Source: JANQTF01 sp036835375 (GTDB taxonomy: Bacteria > Bacteroidota > Bacteroidia > J057). From it: a DNA stretch of 53,708 nt. Position 1 is the stretch's first letter, and every line of letters begins with the position of its first letter. Positions 44,367 through 52,553 of this stretch are shown here, piece by piece. A program made the position numbers and the translations under genes. The stretch lies in the NCBI GenBank assembly GCA_036835375.1, contig DAITMB010000019.1, positions 1 through 53,708 on the forward strand, written 5' to 3'. The notes under the pieces are model-generated. The model ran no database searches. It had not been told where the DNA came from and saw only the letters and a program-made list of their open reading frames with translations.

Positions 44367-45011
44367 ATGAAATCATTCTTTGGTGCTATCCTTCTCACAG
44401 CACTATTCCTGATCCCACAGGCGTCCCAAGCCCAAATTTCTGACAAGATTGTCCCTCACCTGGGATTTATGTGGGAATTCTTCCAAGTACAAGAAGCTGA
44501 CAATAGCAGATACGGCGAAGTGGTCATCCCCAGTTACTACACCTTTTGCCTGGGAGGGTACTACTATTTCGCCCACCGAAATGACGTCATGAGCGTCGGC
44601 GTAGATGCGACGGCGCAGGTGGGACTCAACTTTATTAGCCCTGCAAATCAATTCAGAGTGAATTTCCTCGGGCAACTACCCGTGTATCTCACAGCGAGGC
44701 TGGGCGCTTTGTCCACACCATACAACACCCAGCCTGTTGGAATTTCCCTGGGAGTAGGAGGAGGCTTTAATTACATTAACACCATCACCAATACTACATT
44801 CGGCCTTACCAATGTCACAGGGCTCTTCGTCATTCCACAGGCCATGCTCCAGTTGACTTTCCGCGGAAGAGGAAGTTATTTCACAGGTCGGATACATGCG
44901 CCGCTCCTCCCTGTGCAAACTAGCCTCAATTTTCCCAACGCAGCCGGCACTGATACGAGAAGTCCCTACGATGTCTCCAACTTTGGCATTGGTGTGATCT
45001 ATGGATTCTAA
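44367..45011 (+). CDS. Secreted outer-membrane barrel-like protein
   Basis: A 214-residue protein with a signal peptide (residues 1-22, ILLTALFLIPQASQAQ) and a barrel-like body with alternating strands (YYTFCLGGYYYFAHRNDV, VGVDATAQVGLNFI, GISLGVGGGFNYINT, FGIGVIYGF at the C-terminus). The terminal aromatic strand fits an outer-membrane barrel of eight or so strands. I recognise no named family. The in-frame region from 44307 is upstream of the ATG 44367. It precedes sucD by about 150 bp. Confidence 0.7.
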   Translation: MKSFFGAILLTALFLIPQASQAQISDKIVPHLGFMWEFFQVQEADNSRYGEVVIPSYYTFCLGGYYYFAHRNDVMSVGVDATAQVGLNFISPANQFRVNFLGQLPVYLTARLGALSTPYNTQPVGISLGVGGGFNYINTITNTTFGLTNVTGLFVIPQAMLQLTFRGRGSYFTGRIHAPLLPVQTSLNFPNAAGTDTRSPYDVSNFGIGVIYGF

Positions 45012-45087
45012 GTCCATGAACAGAAAAGAAGCGGACTGGCAGCTGCCTCAGCAACGTGTACGATCCCTGCCTTTTTCCACTTCCACC

Positions 45088-45118
45088 TTGGGGTTTCTGG
45101 AAGGGAATGCTATCTTGC
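45088..45118 (+). promoter_or_regulatory. Weak candidate promoter for sucD
   Basis: TTG (45088-45090) and TATCTTGC (45111-45118) with a 20-bp spacer resemble the Bacteroidota promoter but the -7 box is imperfect. It would place transcription start about 40 bp before the sucD ATG. Confidence 0.3.
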
Positions 45119-45164
45119 CAGCGAAATTTCTCTACATCCGCTGATTCGAAACAATCCCCTCCTC

Positions 45165-46043
45165 ATGAGCATTCTGGTCAACAAAGATACCAAGATCATT
45201 GTCCAAGGTTTTACTGGGAAAGAAGGCTCTTTCCACGCCTCTCAAATGATCGAATATGGCACCCAGATCGTGGGTGGAGTCACACCCAATAAAGGGGGAA
45301 CTTCGCACTTGGATCGCCCGGTGTTCGATACTGCCTACGATGCCGTCCAGGCGACGGGAGCCACCGTATCCATCATCTTTGTGCCACCAGCATTTGCAGC
45401 CGACGCCATCATGGAAGCAGCTGATGCTGGCGTTTCGCTGATCGTGACCATCACAGAAGGCATTCCGGTGCGGGACATGATTTACGCCAAAAAGTATATC
45501 GACGACCGCGGCGTGCGCATGATTGGACCCAACTGCCCCGGAGTGATCACTCCCGGAGAGTGCAAACTTGGGATCATGCCCGGATTCATTCACCATCCAG
45601 GCAACATTGGCATCATTAGCCGATCCGGCACCCTCACGTATGAAGCGGTAGATCAGGTGTCCAAGCAGGGTCTGGGCCAATCTACTTGTGTAGGGATCGG
45701 CGGAGACCCCATCATCGGATCCACACACCTTGACATCATCAAGCTCTTCAACGAAGATCCTGCTACCGAGGGGATTATCATGATAGGCGAAATCGGTGGT
45801 TCTAATGAAGAAATCGCTGCCGAATGGATTCGCGACCATGTGAAAAAGCCTGTCGTAGGATTTATCGCCGGACAGACTGCTCCTCCGGGACGACGCATGG
45901 GCCATGCTGGCGCGATCATCTCTGGTGGTCAAGGCACCGCTCAGGCCAAGATGGCTGTGATGAAATCTTGTGGAATTCACGTAGTGGAAACTCCTGCTGA
46001 GATCGGTATTACCATGGCTCGGGCAATCGGCCAGAAAGTATAG
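45165..46043 (+). CDS. sucD: Succinyl-CoA synthetase alpha subunit
   Basis: Forms the nucleotide- and CoA-binding part of succinyl-CoA synthetase in the citric acid cycle. The 292-residue protein has the CoA-binding Rossmann region (KIIVQGFTGKEGSFHASQMI), MIGPNCPGVITPGECKLG, and the phosphohistidine site GRRMGHAGAIISGGQGTAQ. Nothing is missing. The beta subunit gene (sucC) is not adjacent, which is common in Bacteroidota. A strong terminator follows. Confidence 0.96.
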   Translation: MSILVNKDTKIIVQGFTGKEGSFHASQMIEYGTQIVGGVTPNKGGTSHLDRPVFDTAYDAVQATGATVSIIFVPPAFAADAIMEAADAGVSLIVTITEGIPVRDMIYAKKYIDDRGVRMIGPNCPGVITPGECKLGIMPGFIHHPGNIGIISRSGTLTYEAVDQVSKQGLGQSTCVGIGGDPIIGSTHLDIIKLFNEDPATEGIIMIGEIGGSNEEIAAEWIRDHVKKPVVGFIAGQTAPPGRRMGHAGAIISGGQGTAQAKMAVMKSCGIHVVETPAEIGITMARAIGQKV

Positions 46044-46063
46044 AGGGCTTCTCACCCACTGCG

Positions 46064-46103
46064 CAAGAAAGCCTGCATTTCCCGTGCAGGCTTTCTTGTT
46101 TTT
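46064..46103 (+). terminator. Intrinsic terminator of sucD
   Basis: A perfect 14-bp stem, CAAGAAAGCCTGCA (46064-46077) and TGCAGGCTTTCTTG (46085-46098), with a 7-nt loop and a following TTTTT (46099-46103). It lies 20 bp after the stop. Confidence 0.93.
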
Positions 46104-46325
46104 GCTTGTCGTCTCTTCCTCCCGCTCTTTTGTAGGACCAGGAGAGCTTCTAGTGCGAATGGGCCCCGAGAACTGTGGAGCATTCATAAAGCGTGGAGAC
46201 GCGCTTACTCGCCAATGCTACACGATCCTTCATTGTGAGTCAGAAAAGGTAACTTTTTCAGGTTACTTTATTTCCGGTTATCGATCTATCATTTATCAAG
46301 CTGCTGAATAACATCCTTTGTGCTC

Positions 46326-46511
46326 ATGAGTCACCGCAAATACATCTGGATGCTCCTTGTTTCCGTGCTTTGCCTTGGCATGACGCTCTATGTGCTATTG
46401 GTGAATGATGCTGGTGCAGATTTTAGCCATATAAGCGATCCTTTGATGCCAGCCGATAGTACCAGCAGCGCGTGGGTCATTTTAAAAGATAGTCTTCCAG
46501 AGATGAATTGA
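46326..46511 (+). CDS. Short single-helix membrane ORF (hypothetical)
   Basis: A 61-residue reading frame beginning MSHRKYIWMLLVSVLCLG and continuing with a hydrophobic stretch then an acidic, serine-rich tail (PADSTSSAWVILKDS). It has the profile of a small membrane protein with one helix, but could be chance. It lies in the gap between sucD and the Plug-like gene, about 50 bp from the convergent end. Confidence 0.4.
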   Translation: MSHRKYIWMLLVSVLCLGMTLYVLLVNDAGADFSHISDPLMPADSTSSAWVILKDSLPEMN

Positions 46512-46561
46512 GCCTCGATGCGTTTCTCGCATAAGCTTGAAAAAAATCTATCGATACAATC

Positions 46562-47884
46562 CTACCCATTCACAGACCAAAATCCCACTACCCGATCATT
46601 GCGATCCAGTGGTCCTCGGAAATAGACAATGACGTAGTAGAGGTTTTCTGCATCGGTGAGCCTTCCTTGAAAGGTCGAATTTTCAGGAGCAGGGGATGAA
46701 GCTGTGGTGGTAGCGTATTGATAATTATAAAATCCTTGCTTGAGCAAAAGCGATAATTCATAGCGCTTTAGTTCTTCATTCCACTGCATTCGATTGCTGG
46801 CCCTTGCGTGCCAGTCCGTGAATCTTCCCATCACGTACACCTCGCGATTCGAAAATTTCTCGCGGCGAGGCAGGGAAAAATACACATATACATAATCTGC
46901 CTGCACATTGGGCTGCGGCCATTCTTGGACTTCAATCAAATATTGACCGTTAAAATCAGGCTGTCTCCCAAAGGTATTCGTCAGCCAAGGCTCGTCCGAA
47001 AACAAATACACATCAAACACCTCGTCGCGCTCTTCCACATCTTGCACCGACTCGGAAAGAAAGCGCGTGCTGCGAATGTCCATCTGTCTGAACTCATGAC
47101 CGTTGGGCACGCTGGTCAATAAATCAATATCAAATCTCAGTTGACCCTGAACCAAATTCTGCGGTGATAGCTCGACCGCTTGTTGCCAGCAAAAGTTAGG
47201 CAAAAGGTTCACCCTCAAGTCATTCATCGGGTCAAACAACTCCAACTGGCCAGGATTAACAAAAAAATCCAGCTCCTCCATTCGGCGACGCCGGGAAGCC
47301 TGAGAAAATTCTCCTGTCAACTCAAACCCTACCAGACTTTCAACCACGACGAAACGCCGGGTGAGTACTACTTCATTGGGGTCTCCATTTCTCAGCACCT
47401 TGATGAGGTAGTTTCCAGATAGCTTAAAGGTCTCATTTTCTTGCGGAAACTGGTATCGGTAGTGGACGTAAGGTACTTTGCCGAATTCAGAGCGCTGAAA
47501 CTCTTGGATTCGATCTAGGGTAGATCCATCGTAAAATTCGATAGGCAAAATTCGGGCAGGTCGCCAATATTCATCACACGCAACGAGGTCCACAAAAAAT
47601 TCTGATTCCCGTTCGGTGGGCGAATGCAACTCGTCGAAGTCCAGCGTGAGCGGATCAAAAGGCCCAATAAATGTAACGGGCGCCGTGCCTGGGGTTCCCT
47701 CTCGGTACAACCGAACGGTTTTGATATTCGCATCGAAAATATCTTCTTCCGTGCTGACTGGCTGGTTTGTGCCAGTATTGCTTCCACTAGAGAGAAGTCC
47801 TGGCCTGGCTGGACACCCGCTCAGCATCATCGCGAGGAGGCACAGGCCTGATAAACGGAAGGTGTGAGATAGTAGGTAGTTCAT
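46562..47884 (-). CDS. T9SS Plug-like protein (DUF5103 family)
   Basis: A 440-residue lipoprotein-like protein of the DUF5103 family, now named T9SS Plug for the protein that seals the periplasmic end of the SprA translocon. A lipobox lies in LAMMLSGC. Family motifs are ILPIEFYDGSTLDRIQEF, VPYVHYRYQFPQENETFKL, SGNYLIKVLRNGDPNEVVLT, LLPNFCWQQAVELSPQNLV and a C-terminal EVYVMGRFTDWH / GFYNYQYAT domain. It overlaps the upstream M1-like gene by 4 bp (ATGA), so both are coupled. This and the PorE-like gene support a functional T9SS in the organism. Confidence 0.88.
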   Translation of the reverse strand: MNYLLSHTFRLSGLCLLAMMLSGCPARPGLLSSGSNTGTNQPVSTEEDIFDANIKTVRLYREGTPGTAPVTFIGPFDPLTLDFDELHSPTERESEFFVDLVACDEYWRPARILPIEFYDGSTLDRIQEFQRSEFGKVPYVHYRYQFPQENETFKLSGNYLIKVLRNGDPNEVVLTRRFVVVESLVGFELTGEFSQASRRRRMEELDFFVNPGQLELFDPMNDLRVNLLPNFCWQQAVELSPQNLVQGQLRFDIDLLTSVPNGHEFRQMDIRSTRFLSESVQDVEERDEVFDVYLFSDEPWLTNTFGRQPDFNGQYLIEVQEWPQPNVQADYVYVYFSLPRREKFSNREVYVMGRFTDWHARASNRMQWNEELKRYELSLLLKQGFYNYQYATTTASSPAPENSTFQGRLTDAENLYYVIVYFRGPLDRNDRVVGFWSVNG

Positions 47885-49320
47885 TCTGAGCGAATTTCAA
47901 AAAGTCCTTGCGCTTCGTCTATGATAAAAGTTTTCCCTCCTCCTCGCGTCCAGGCTTCTTCCTTCCATCCTGGTCCGGGTGACAAGTAAATCGTTTTACC
48001 CGCATGTATGACTTCCACTGTCCAAGAAAACCCCGGCACAGTATCAGTCCAACGATACTTCATAGACCAGCGTTTGCGCTTTTTTTCAAGCTGAAATTCA
48101 AACACAGGCAAGCGTTTCTCGTCAAGATACTGTGAAAACACAGGACCTAGCGAAGGAGAAACATGATCAATCATCCAGCGGCGTAGGTCCTCATCTGCGA
48201 CAGTGGGATCCTTAGCAAGGCCCATCATGACCTCCCAGTGTCGAGACCAACTTTGTCCCTGCTGGCTGGCAAGCTGCAGTAAAAGCCAAGCACCCCAGTA
48301 TTTTGATTGTTCCCGATAGGTAGCAGCAAAATTATCTTGCACCGTGGGCGAAAACTGTCGTTGAATCCAGAGCCATTCCGCGACTTGAAACATCGCTTCC
48401 CTCAGTGGCGATGCACTTGCCATACCAGGGGCGCCGATCCAAAAGGCAGCGACTTCGCGGACCAACGCTGGGGAATATCCCGGCGCGCTGCGTCCATACA
48501 CCCGGCTTTCCTCGACATGCGCTCCAGGTTTCTCAACCCAACTGCGCGGCCCCAGGTCAGCCTCTTGCAGCGGACCCCAATGGCTTTCGAGGAGCCGCAA
48601 AATGGCTGGCACCTCCGCATAATGCACCTGCGCGCTTTCTAATCGGCACTCAGGCACCCAAAAGTGCCATTCTTTGAGGCCCCGTGAAGTGTGCTGGATG
48701 TTCGAAAATTGGACATAATTTCCTATCAGGATTTCGCCCATGCCCGCTTGGGTTCGCTGCCCGATCACCCATCGCTTATCCCCGCCCGGCCAATCCGTCG
48801 CCGCAGCGATCTTTCCATCGCCAATCGGATGAATCCCGCCTGATAGAATGAGCGACCGCCAGAGGGTGTCGGGTAACTGCCACGAAGTCGGCAGCCAAGG
48901 ATGCCAACCAGCCGCTTGAGATCCTCCTCGCAAGCGAATCCAGGGAAGCCCATCTTCGTCCACCCTCCATGTCGTGGCGGCTTCTACTGGAGCACCTGAA
49001 AAGACGATTTGAAGGCGCTGCACTTGCCGGGAATCTTCTTTTGTAGCGAAGAGGTAGAAACCTTGGGGCGTGAGTCTAAAATTAGCTGGTTGCTCATTGA
49101 GCGTAACTTTCGCTATCTCCAAACCCTCCGGAAGCGACCACTCTTCCTCGCTGATAGGGCCTTTTACGTGCACCCGTAGGGTGCCAGCCAGCCGCTCATT
49201 ACGTGGGCTGAGCTTTACCTCTACCTCCACAAAGCTGGCCCGAATGCTGCCATCTTGGGCTGGGCAATGGATCAAGGACATAAAGACCCAGGCGGCCAGG
49301 GCGATCAAACGCATACTCAT
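47881..49320 (-). CDS. Degenerate M1 peptidase-like secreted protein
   Basis: A 479-residue protein with a signal peptide and the layout of M1 aminopeptidases but without the active site. The N-terminal domain is beta-rich (VEVEVKLSPRNERLAGTLRV). At the expected zinc site the sequence reads VREVAAFWIG (residues 287-296) where family members have V-H-E-x-x-H-x-W-x-G: both histidines are lost but E289, W294 and G296 remain. L306-E308 (LREAMFQ) resembles LNEGFA, the third ligand region. The C-terminal segment MKYRWTDTVPGFSWTVEV is also typical of Bacteroidota M1 proteins. It is probably a pseudoenzyme. Its gene overlaps the Plug gene by 4 bp. Confidence 0.72.
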   Translation of the reverse strand: MSMRLIALAAWVFMSLIHCPAQDGSIRASFVEVEVKLSPRNERLAGTLRVHVKGPISEEEWSLPEGLEIAKVTLNEQPANFRLTPQGFYLFATKEDSRQVQRLQIVFSGAPVEAATTWRVDEDGLPWIRLRGGSQAAGWHPWLPTSWQLPDTLWRSLILSGGIHPIGDGKIAAATDWPGGDKRWVIGQRTQAGMGEILIGNYVQFSNIQHTSRGLKEWHFWVPECRLESAQVHYAEVPAILRLLESHWGPLQEADLGPRSWVEKPGAHVEESRVYGRSAPGYSPALVREVAAFWIGAPGMASASPLREAMFQVAEWLWIQRQFSPTVQDNFAATYREQSKYWGAWLLLQLASQQGQSWSRHWEVMMGLAKDPTVADEDLRRWMIDHVSPSLGPVFSQYLDEKRLPVFEFQLEKKRKRWSMKYRWTDTVPGFSWTVEVIHAGKTIYLSPGPGWKEEAWTRGGGKTFIIDEAQGLFEIRSE

Positions 49321-49440
49321 GTTCGCGAAGCTAGTGAAACGGACGTATTTGCCTGGAGCAAATTACGTCCTGCGACAGTGAATATCTCAGTAAGAAAACT
49401 GAGATGGTCGATAGGGATACTAAGATACGCCGAAAAGGCA

Positions 49441-50085
49441 TCAACTGCCGAGTCCTTCGGGCAATCGTTCCCCTGCAGCAATCTCTACATCAATTCTGTT
49501 TTCGGAGGGTGGGATTGGGCAAGCAAATCCATCGTTGTAGAGGCAGTCTGGATGATAAGCGTAATTGAAATCAAGCACTAAGGGTTCTTGCATGGCCACG
49601 TTGAGATACCTGCCGCCGCCATAGGTACTGTTGCCAGAGCTGAGGTCAGTGAAGGGAATGAATAGCTCACTATTGGCAATGGCTTCGGGGGTGCGAAAGG
49701 CTGTCAGGCTGTAGAGCCGCTGCTGGAGGGTGAAGGTAACCGTTCCCAGTTTCACCATGCGCTGGAAAGTGCCGTTGGTCATCAACATACGGAGGGTGTC
49801 AGGGCGCGGAATGCGTGCCAGGGTAGCTTCACAGACGAAGGCTTCGTTGGCAGGGAAATAAGCCAACCCTTCAAATTGAGGCTTGAGATCGCGGTCAATG
49901 GGGCTTTCAGGAGAATTTTTGAAAAACAGATTTCGGTTTTCCCTGAATTGCTGAAGCTTGCTCTCGTAAGCACTAGGGTTCCTGGCAAGTGTGTTCACAA
50001 GGATGATCGCAATGAAGACGATCCCTACTGCAAGGACGAGATATGTACTATTTCGACGGCTGTTGATTTTTTCCCAAACGGACAT
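49441..50085 (-). CDS. DUF1684 protein with a membrane anchor
   Basis: A 214-residue protein with one N-terminal transmembrane helix (TYLVLAVGIVFIAIILVNTL) and a DUF1684 domain. Diagnostic segments are ELFIPFTDLSSGNSTYGGGR, YLNVAMQEPLVLDFNYAYHP and FACPIPPSENRIDVEIAAGE, which contain conserved GGGRY, DFN.AY.P and CPIPP.EN motifs. DUF1684 proteins are small beta-rich domains of unknown activity. ATG 50085 is a good start. It is upstream of the M1-like gene on the same strand, with a gap of about 120 bp. Confidence 0.9.
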   Translation of the reverse strand: MSVWEKINSRRNSTYLVLAVGIVFIAIILVNTLARNPSAYESKLQQFRENRNLFFKNSPESPIDRDLKPQFEGLAYFPANEAFVCEATLARIPRPDTLRMLMTNGTFQRMVKLGTVTFTLQQRLYSLTAFRTPEAIANSELFIPFTDLSSGNSTYGGGRYLNVAMQEPLVLDFNYAYHPDCLYNDGFACPIPPSENRIDVEIAAGERLPEGLGS

Positions 50086-50224
50086 AGAGGTCAGCGATTG
50101 AATAGGGCACGGGGCAACTGAAGGAATTTCGGCTCCTTAATTTAGCTTTTACTTCTGGCTGTGTTCATTAGAAATAAGCAAGAAGCAATGAGGCAAAAAG
50201 CTGTATCCAGAAGCCTTCCTACAT

Positions 50225-50253
50225 AAAAAAAGCTGACCTTACGGCCAGCTTTT
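50225..50253 (-). terminator. Terminator after the tRNA genes
   Basis: On the minus strand AAAAGCTGGCC-gtaa-GGTCAGCTTTTTTT forms a stem with one G-U pair followed by a long T-tract. It begins 4 bp after the last tRNA. Confidence 0.8.
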
Positions 50254-50256
50254 GGG

Positions 50257-50331
50257 TGGGAAATACTGGATTCGAACCAGTGACCTCTTGCGTGTGAAGC
50301 AAGCGCTCTAAACCAACTGAGCTAATCCCCC
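50257..50331 (-). tRNA. tRNA-Val (CAC anticodon)
   Basis: A complete 75-nt cloverleaf. The acceptor is GGGGGAT with ATTTCCC, the D-arm begins TAGCTCAG, the anticodon stem is CTTGC/GCAAG with loop TTCACAC (anticodon CAC), and the T-arm is ACTGG-TTCGAAT-CCAGT. The discriminator base is A73 and CCA is not encoded. A73 with A35 and C36 is consistent with valine identity, reading GUG. Confidence 0.88.
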
Positions 50332-50473
50332 AAAACGTGATTCTGTCCGAGACAACCATTGAAAGAGCGGAGCTGGATGCCGACGCGTTTTCACAAGAGT
50401 TATTTCGTCAAAAACAAAAGCAACACAAAAAACAATAAGCGAGACTGACTTCTACATACCAGCCATCGAAAGG

Positions 50474-50548
50474 TGGGAACTACAGGGCTCGAACCTGTGA
50501 CCCCCTGCTTGTAAGGCAGGTGCTCTGAACCAACTGAGCTAAGCTCCC
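50474..50548 (-). tRNA. tRNA-Val (UAC anticodon)
   Basis: A complete 75-nt cloverleaf. The acceptor is GGGAGCT with AGTTCCC, the anticodon stem CCTGC/GCAGG encloses CTTACAA (anticodon UAC), and the T-arm is ACAGG-TTCGAGC-CCTGT, with A73 and no encoded CCA. It reads GUN valine codons. It lies upstream of the CAC tRNA on the minus strand with 142 bp between. Confidence 0.92.
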
Positions 50549-50640
50549 ATTCAAAGGGAATCCTGAAGAAGAAACCGTCTGCAAATATGCAGTCATTAGG
50601 AGACTCTTCCAAATATTCGCCCCCGATCTCCAAAAAAAAC

Positions 50641-52026
50641 TCAAGACTCGGTCCTGGATGGTCCTGATCCATTGGGGGAATTAGGACCTTTTGGCCGACG
50701 TCTGCCGCCACGCTTGCGCTTGCGCACTTCTCCGTCTTGGGTAGGGACTTGAGTAGGCGTAGCACCTTGGGAAGGAGCATAGGAGGAGGTGGAGCCAGAT
50801 CGGGGAGCAGAAGACCTAGGCTTGGAGGATCCACGCCCATTGCGTTTTGGGCCCCTGTCCTCGTAGGAATGGGAGGCGGTGGCACTGTAAGTTGGTGTAT
50901 CGCCGAGGAAAGAAGGAATCGGCGGTTTCGGGATTTCAGATTCGATCAATCGCTCAATATTGGCGAGGCGACGAAAGTCTCTGGGATTTACAAATGTGAT
51001 GGCCTCTCCCGTTTTGCTGGCGCGAGCGGTGCGGCCTACCCGGTGCACGTAGTCTTCTGCATCGCGTGGGCAGTCAAAATTCAGCACATGGCTGAGGTTA
51101 TCGATGTCAATTCCGCGAGCCAGTACGTCGGTGCCTACGATGATGGGAAACTGCTTGGCCTTGAATTGTTGAAGAGTTTCTGTGCGCTCTTCTTGCTCCT
51201 TATCGGAGTGCATGGCCCGTACGTTCACACCTTGCTTGCGCAGTTCGCGATCAATCTCGTCAACTTTTAGCTTGCTGGAAGCAAAAATGATCATGCTATC
51301 GATGTCCTTTTCTTTGATCAAATGCTTGAGCAAGGGCAGCTTTTGCTCGTCATACACACAGTAAGCTTTTTGATCAATGCCCGCAGCAGGCTTGGCTAGA
51401 TTGAAGTTAACCTCCACAGGGTTTTGCTGAATCTCATGAGCCAATTGGCGGATCTTTTTGGGCATGGTCGCAGAAAACATGACCGTTTGCCGCTTTTGAG
51501 GAAGTTGCTCGATGATCTTGATAATATCTGCATGAAATCCCATATCAAGCATTTTATCGGCTTCATCAAGCACCACAATCTCGACCCCACTAAGATCCAT
51601 GTAGCCGAGGGTATTGTGCAGGTGAAATCGTCCGGGCGTGGCGATCATGACATCTACTCCATTTTCGATGGCATTTTTCTGACTATCCCAGCCTTTGGAA
51701 TCTTTTCCGCCAAAGATGGCGACAGAGGTCACACCTGTGAAATAGCCGATGGCTTGAAAGTTTTGGTCGATCTGCTGTGCCAATTCTCGGGTCGGGGCGA
51801 GGACCAATGCCCGTGTGTGGCCATCGGGCAGTTGCATGATGCGCTGCATGATCGGAATCAGGTAGGCGGCGGTTTTGCCAGTGCCAGTCTGTGCGCAGGC
51901 AATAATGTCTTTGCCTTCAAGTATCACGGGAATGGCGGCTTCTTGGATGGGGGTCGCTTGATCAAAGCGCATGGAATGAAGCCCATCAAGTAAGTTGCGA
52001 TCTAGATTGAATTCGTCGAATGTCAA
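50641..52026 (-). CDS. DEAD-box RNA helicase
   Basis: A 461-residue ATP-dependent RNA helicase of the RhlE-like class that may act in ribosome assembly or mRNA turnover. All motifs are present: Q motif ATPIQEAAIPVIL, I AQTGTGKT, Ia PTRELA, II DEAD in VLDEADKMLD, III SAT, V ARGIDI, VI HRVGRTAR. The core is followed by a basic tail rich in arginine, serine and glycine (RKRKRGGRRRPKGPNSPNGS). The start is TTG (52024-52026): the conserved FDEFNLDRNLL segment begins right after it and an in-frame stop lies five codons upstream. It is downstream of no other gene. Confidence 0.94.
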   Translation of the reverse strand: MTFDEFNLDRNLLDGLHSMRFDQATPIQEAAIPVILEGKDIIACAQTGTGKTAAYLIPIMQRIMQLPDGHTRALVLAPTRELAQQIDQNFQAIGYFTGVTSVAIFGGKDSKGWDSQKNAIENGVDVMIATPGRFHLHNTLGYMDLSGVEIVVLDEADKMLDMGFHADIIKIIEQLPQKRQTVMFSATMPKKIRQLAHEIQQNPVEVNFNLAKPAAGIDQKAYCVYDEQKLPLLKHLIKEKDIDSMIIFASSKLKVDEIDRELRKQGVNVRAMHSDKEQEERTETLQQFKAKQFPIIVGTDVLARGIDIDNLSHVLNFDCPRDAEDYVHRVGRTARASKTGEAITFVNPRDFRRLANIERLIESEIPKPPIPSFLGDTPTYSATASHSYEDRGPKRNGRGSSKPRSSAPRSGSTSSYAPSQGATPTQVPTQDGEVRKRKRGGRRRPKGPNSPNGSGPSRTES

Positions 52027-52553
52027 AGCGGTTTCTGCTTAAAATAAAATATGTCAAGCTGGAAGAAAAAAATGATCGCCGGCTTGCATATCCAGCATGA
52101 TCATCGAAAGGGAAAAGGGAACTATTCGAACGGCTGCTACATCTCACCTTCCAACGTAGGGTAAAGGTACTCATACTATGCATGGAAGACAAGTATGGAC
52201 CACGCCGATTCACATGGATTCTCTAGCAGCCATTTCTCTCTGAAATCCTTGAGTGGTAGGGGTTAACGACTCGGTGTTTCATTTACGTTACGGCGGGTTT
52301 TAACTATCAGATGCGATCAATTGTTGTAGGACCAAAGAGAATCATCAAAACCCCATCGCACACTTTTGACAGCTTCTGCATAGAACCACCAATGATTTCT
52401 TCACACGTTTGCTCTGGCTATTCGCACGCTTGTACATCTTCCTTCGGATCATGACACAAAACCCCACAAATTGAAGTACATACATTTGGCACAAAGACCA
52501 TCAAGACGAGAACCTTGCTCTTCTTTATGTTGAGCAACAACCGAGAGAAGCTT
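52027..52553. other. Divergent interval before the terminal secreted protein
   Basis: These 527 bp between the helicase gene (-) and the terminal repeat protein (+) hold no gene I can support. The only clear signal is a consensus -7 box near the right end (52481-52488). Confidence 0.5.
52481..52488 (+). promoter_or_regulatory. Candidate -7 box for the terminal secreted protein
   Basis: TACATTTG matches TAnnTTTG exactly, 65 bp before the ATG at 52554. No TTG is found at the expected -33 position. Confidence 0.4.

Noticed and set aside
45132..46187. 351-residue minus-strand open frame opposite sucD
   Set aside because: Antisense to sucD, which is complete; the frame crosses the sucD terminator.
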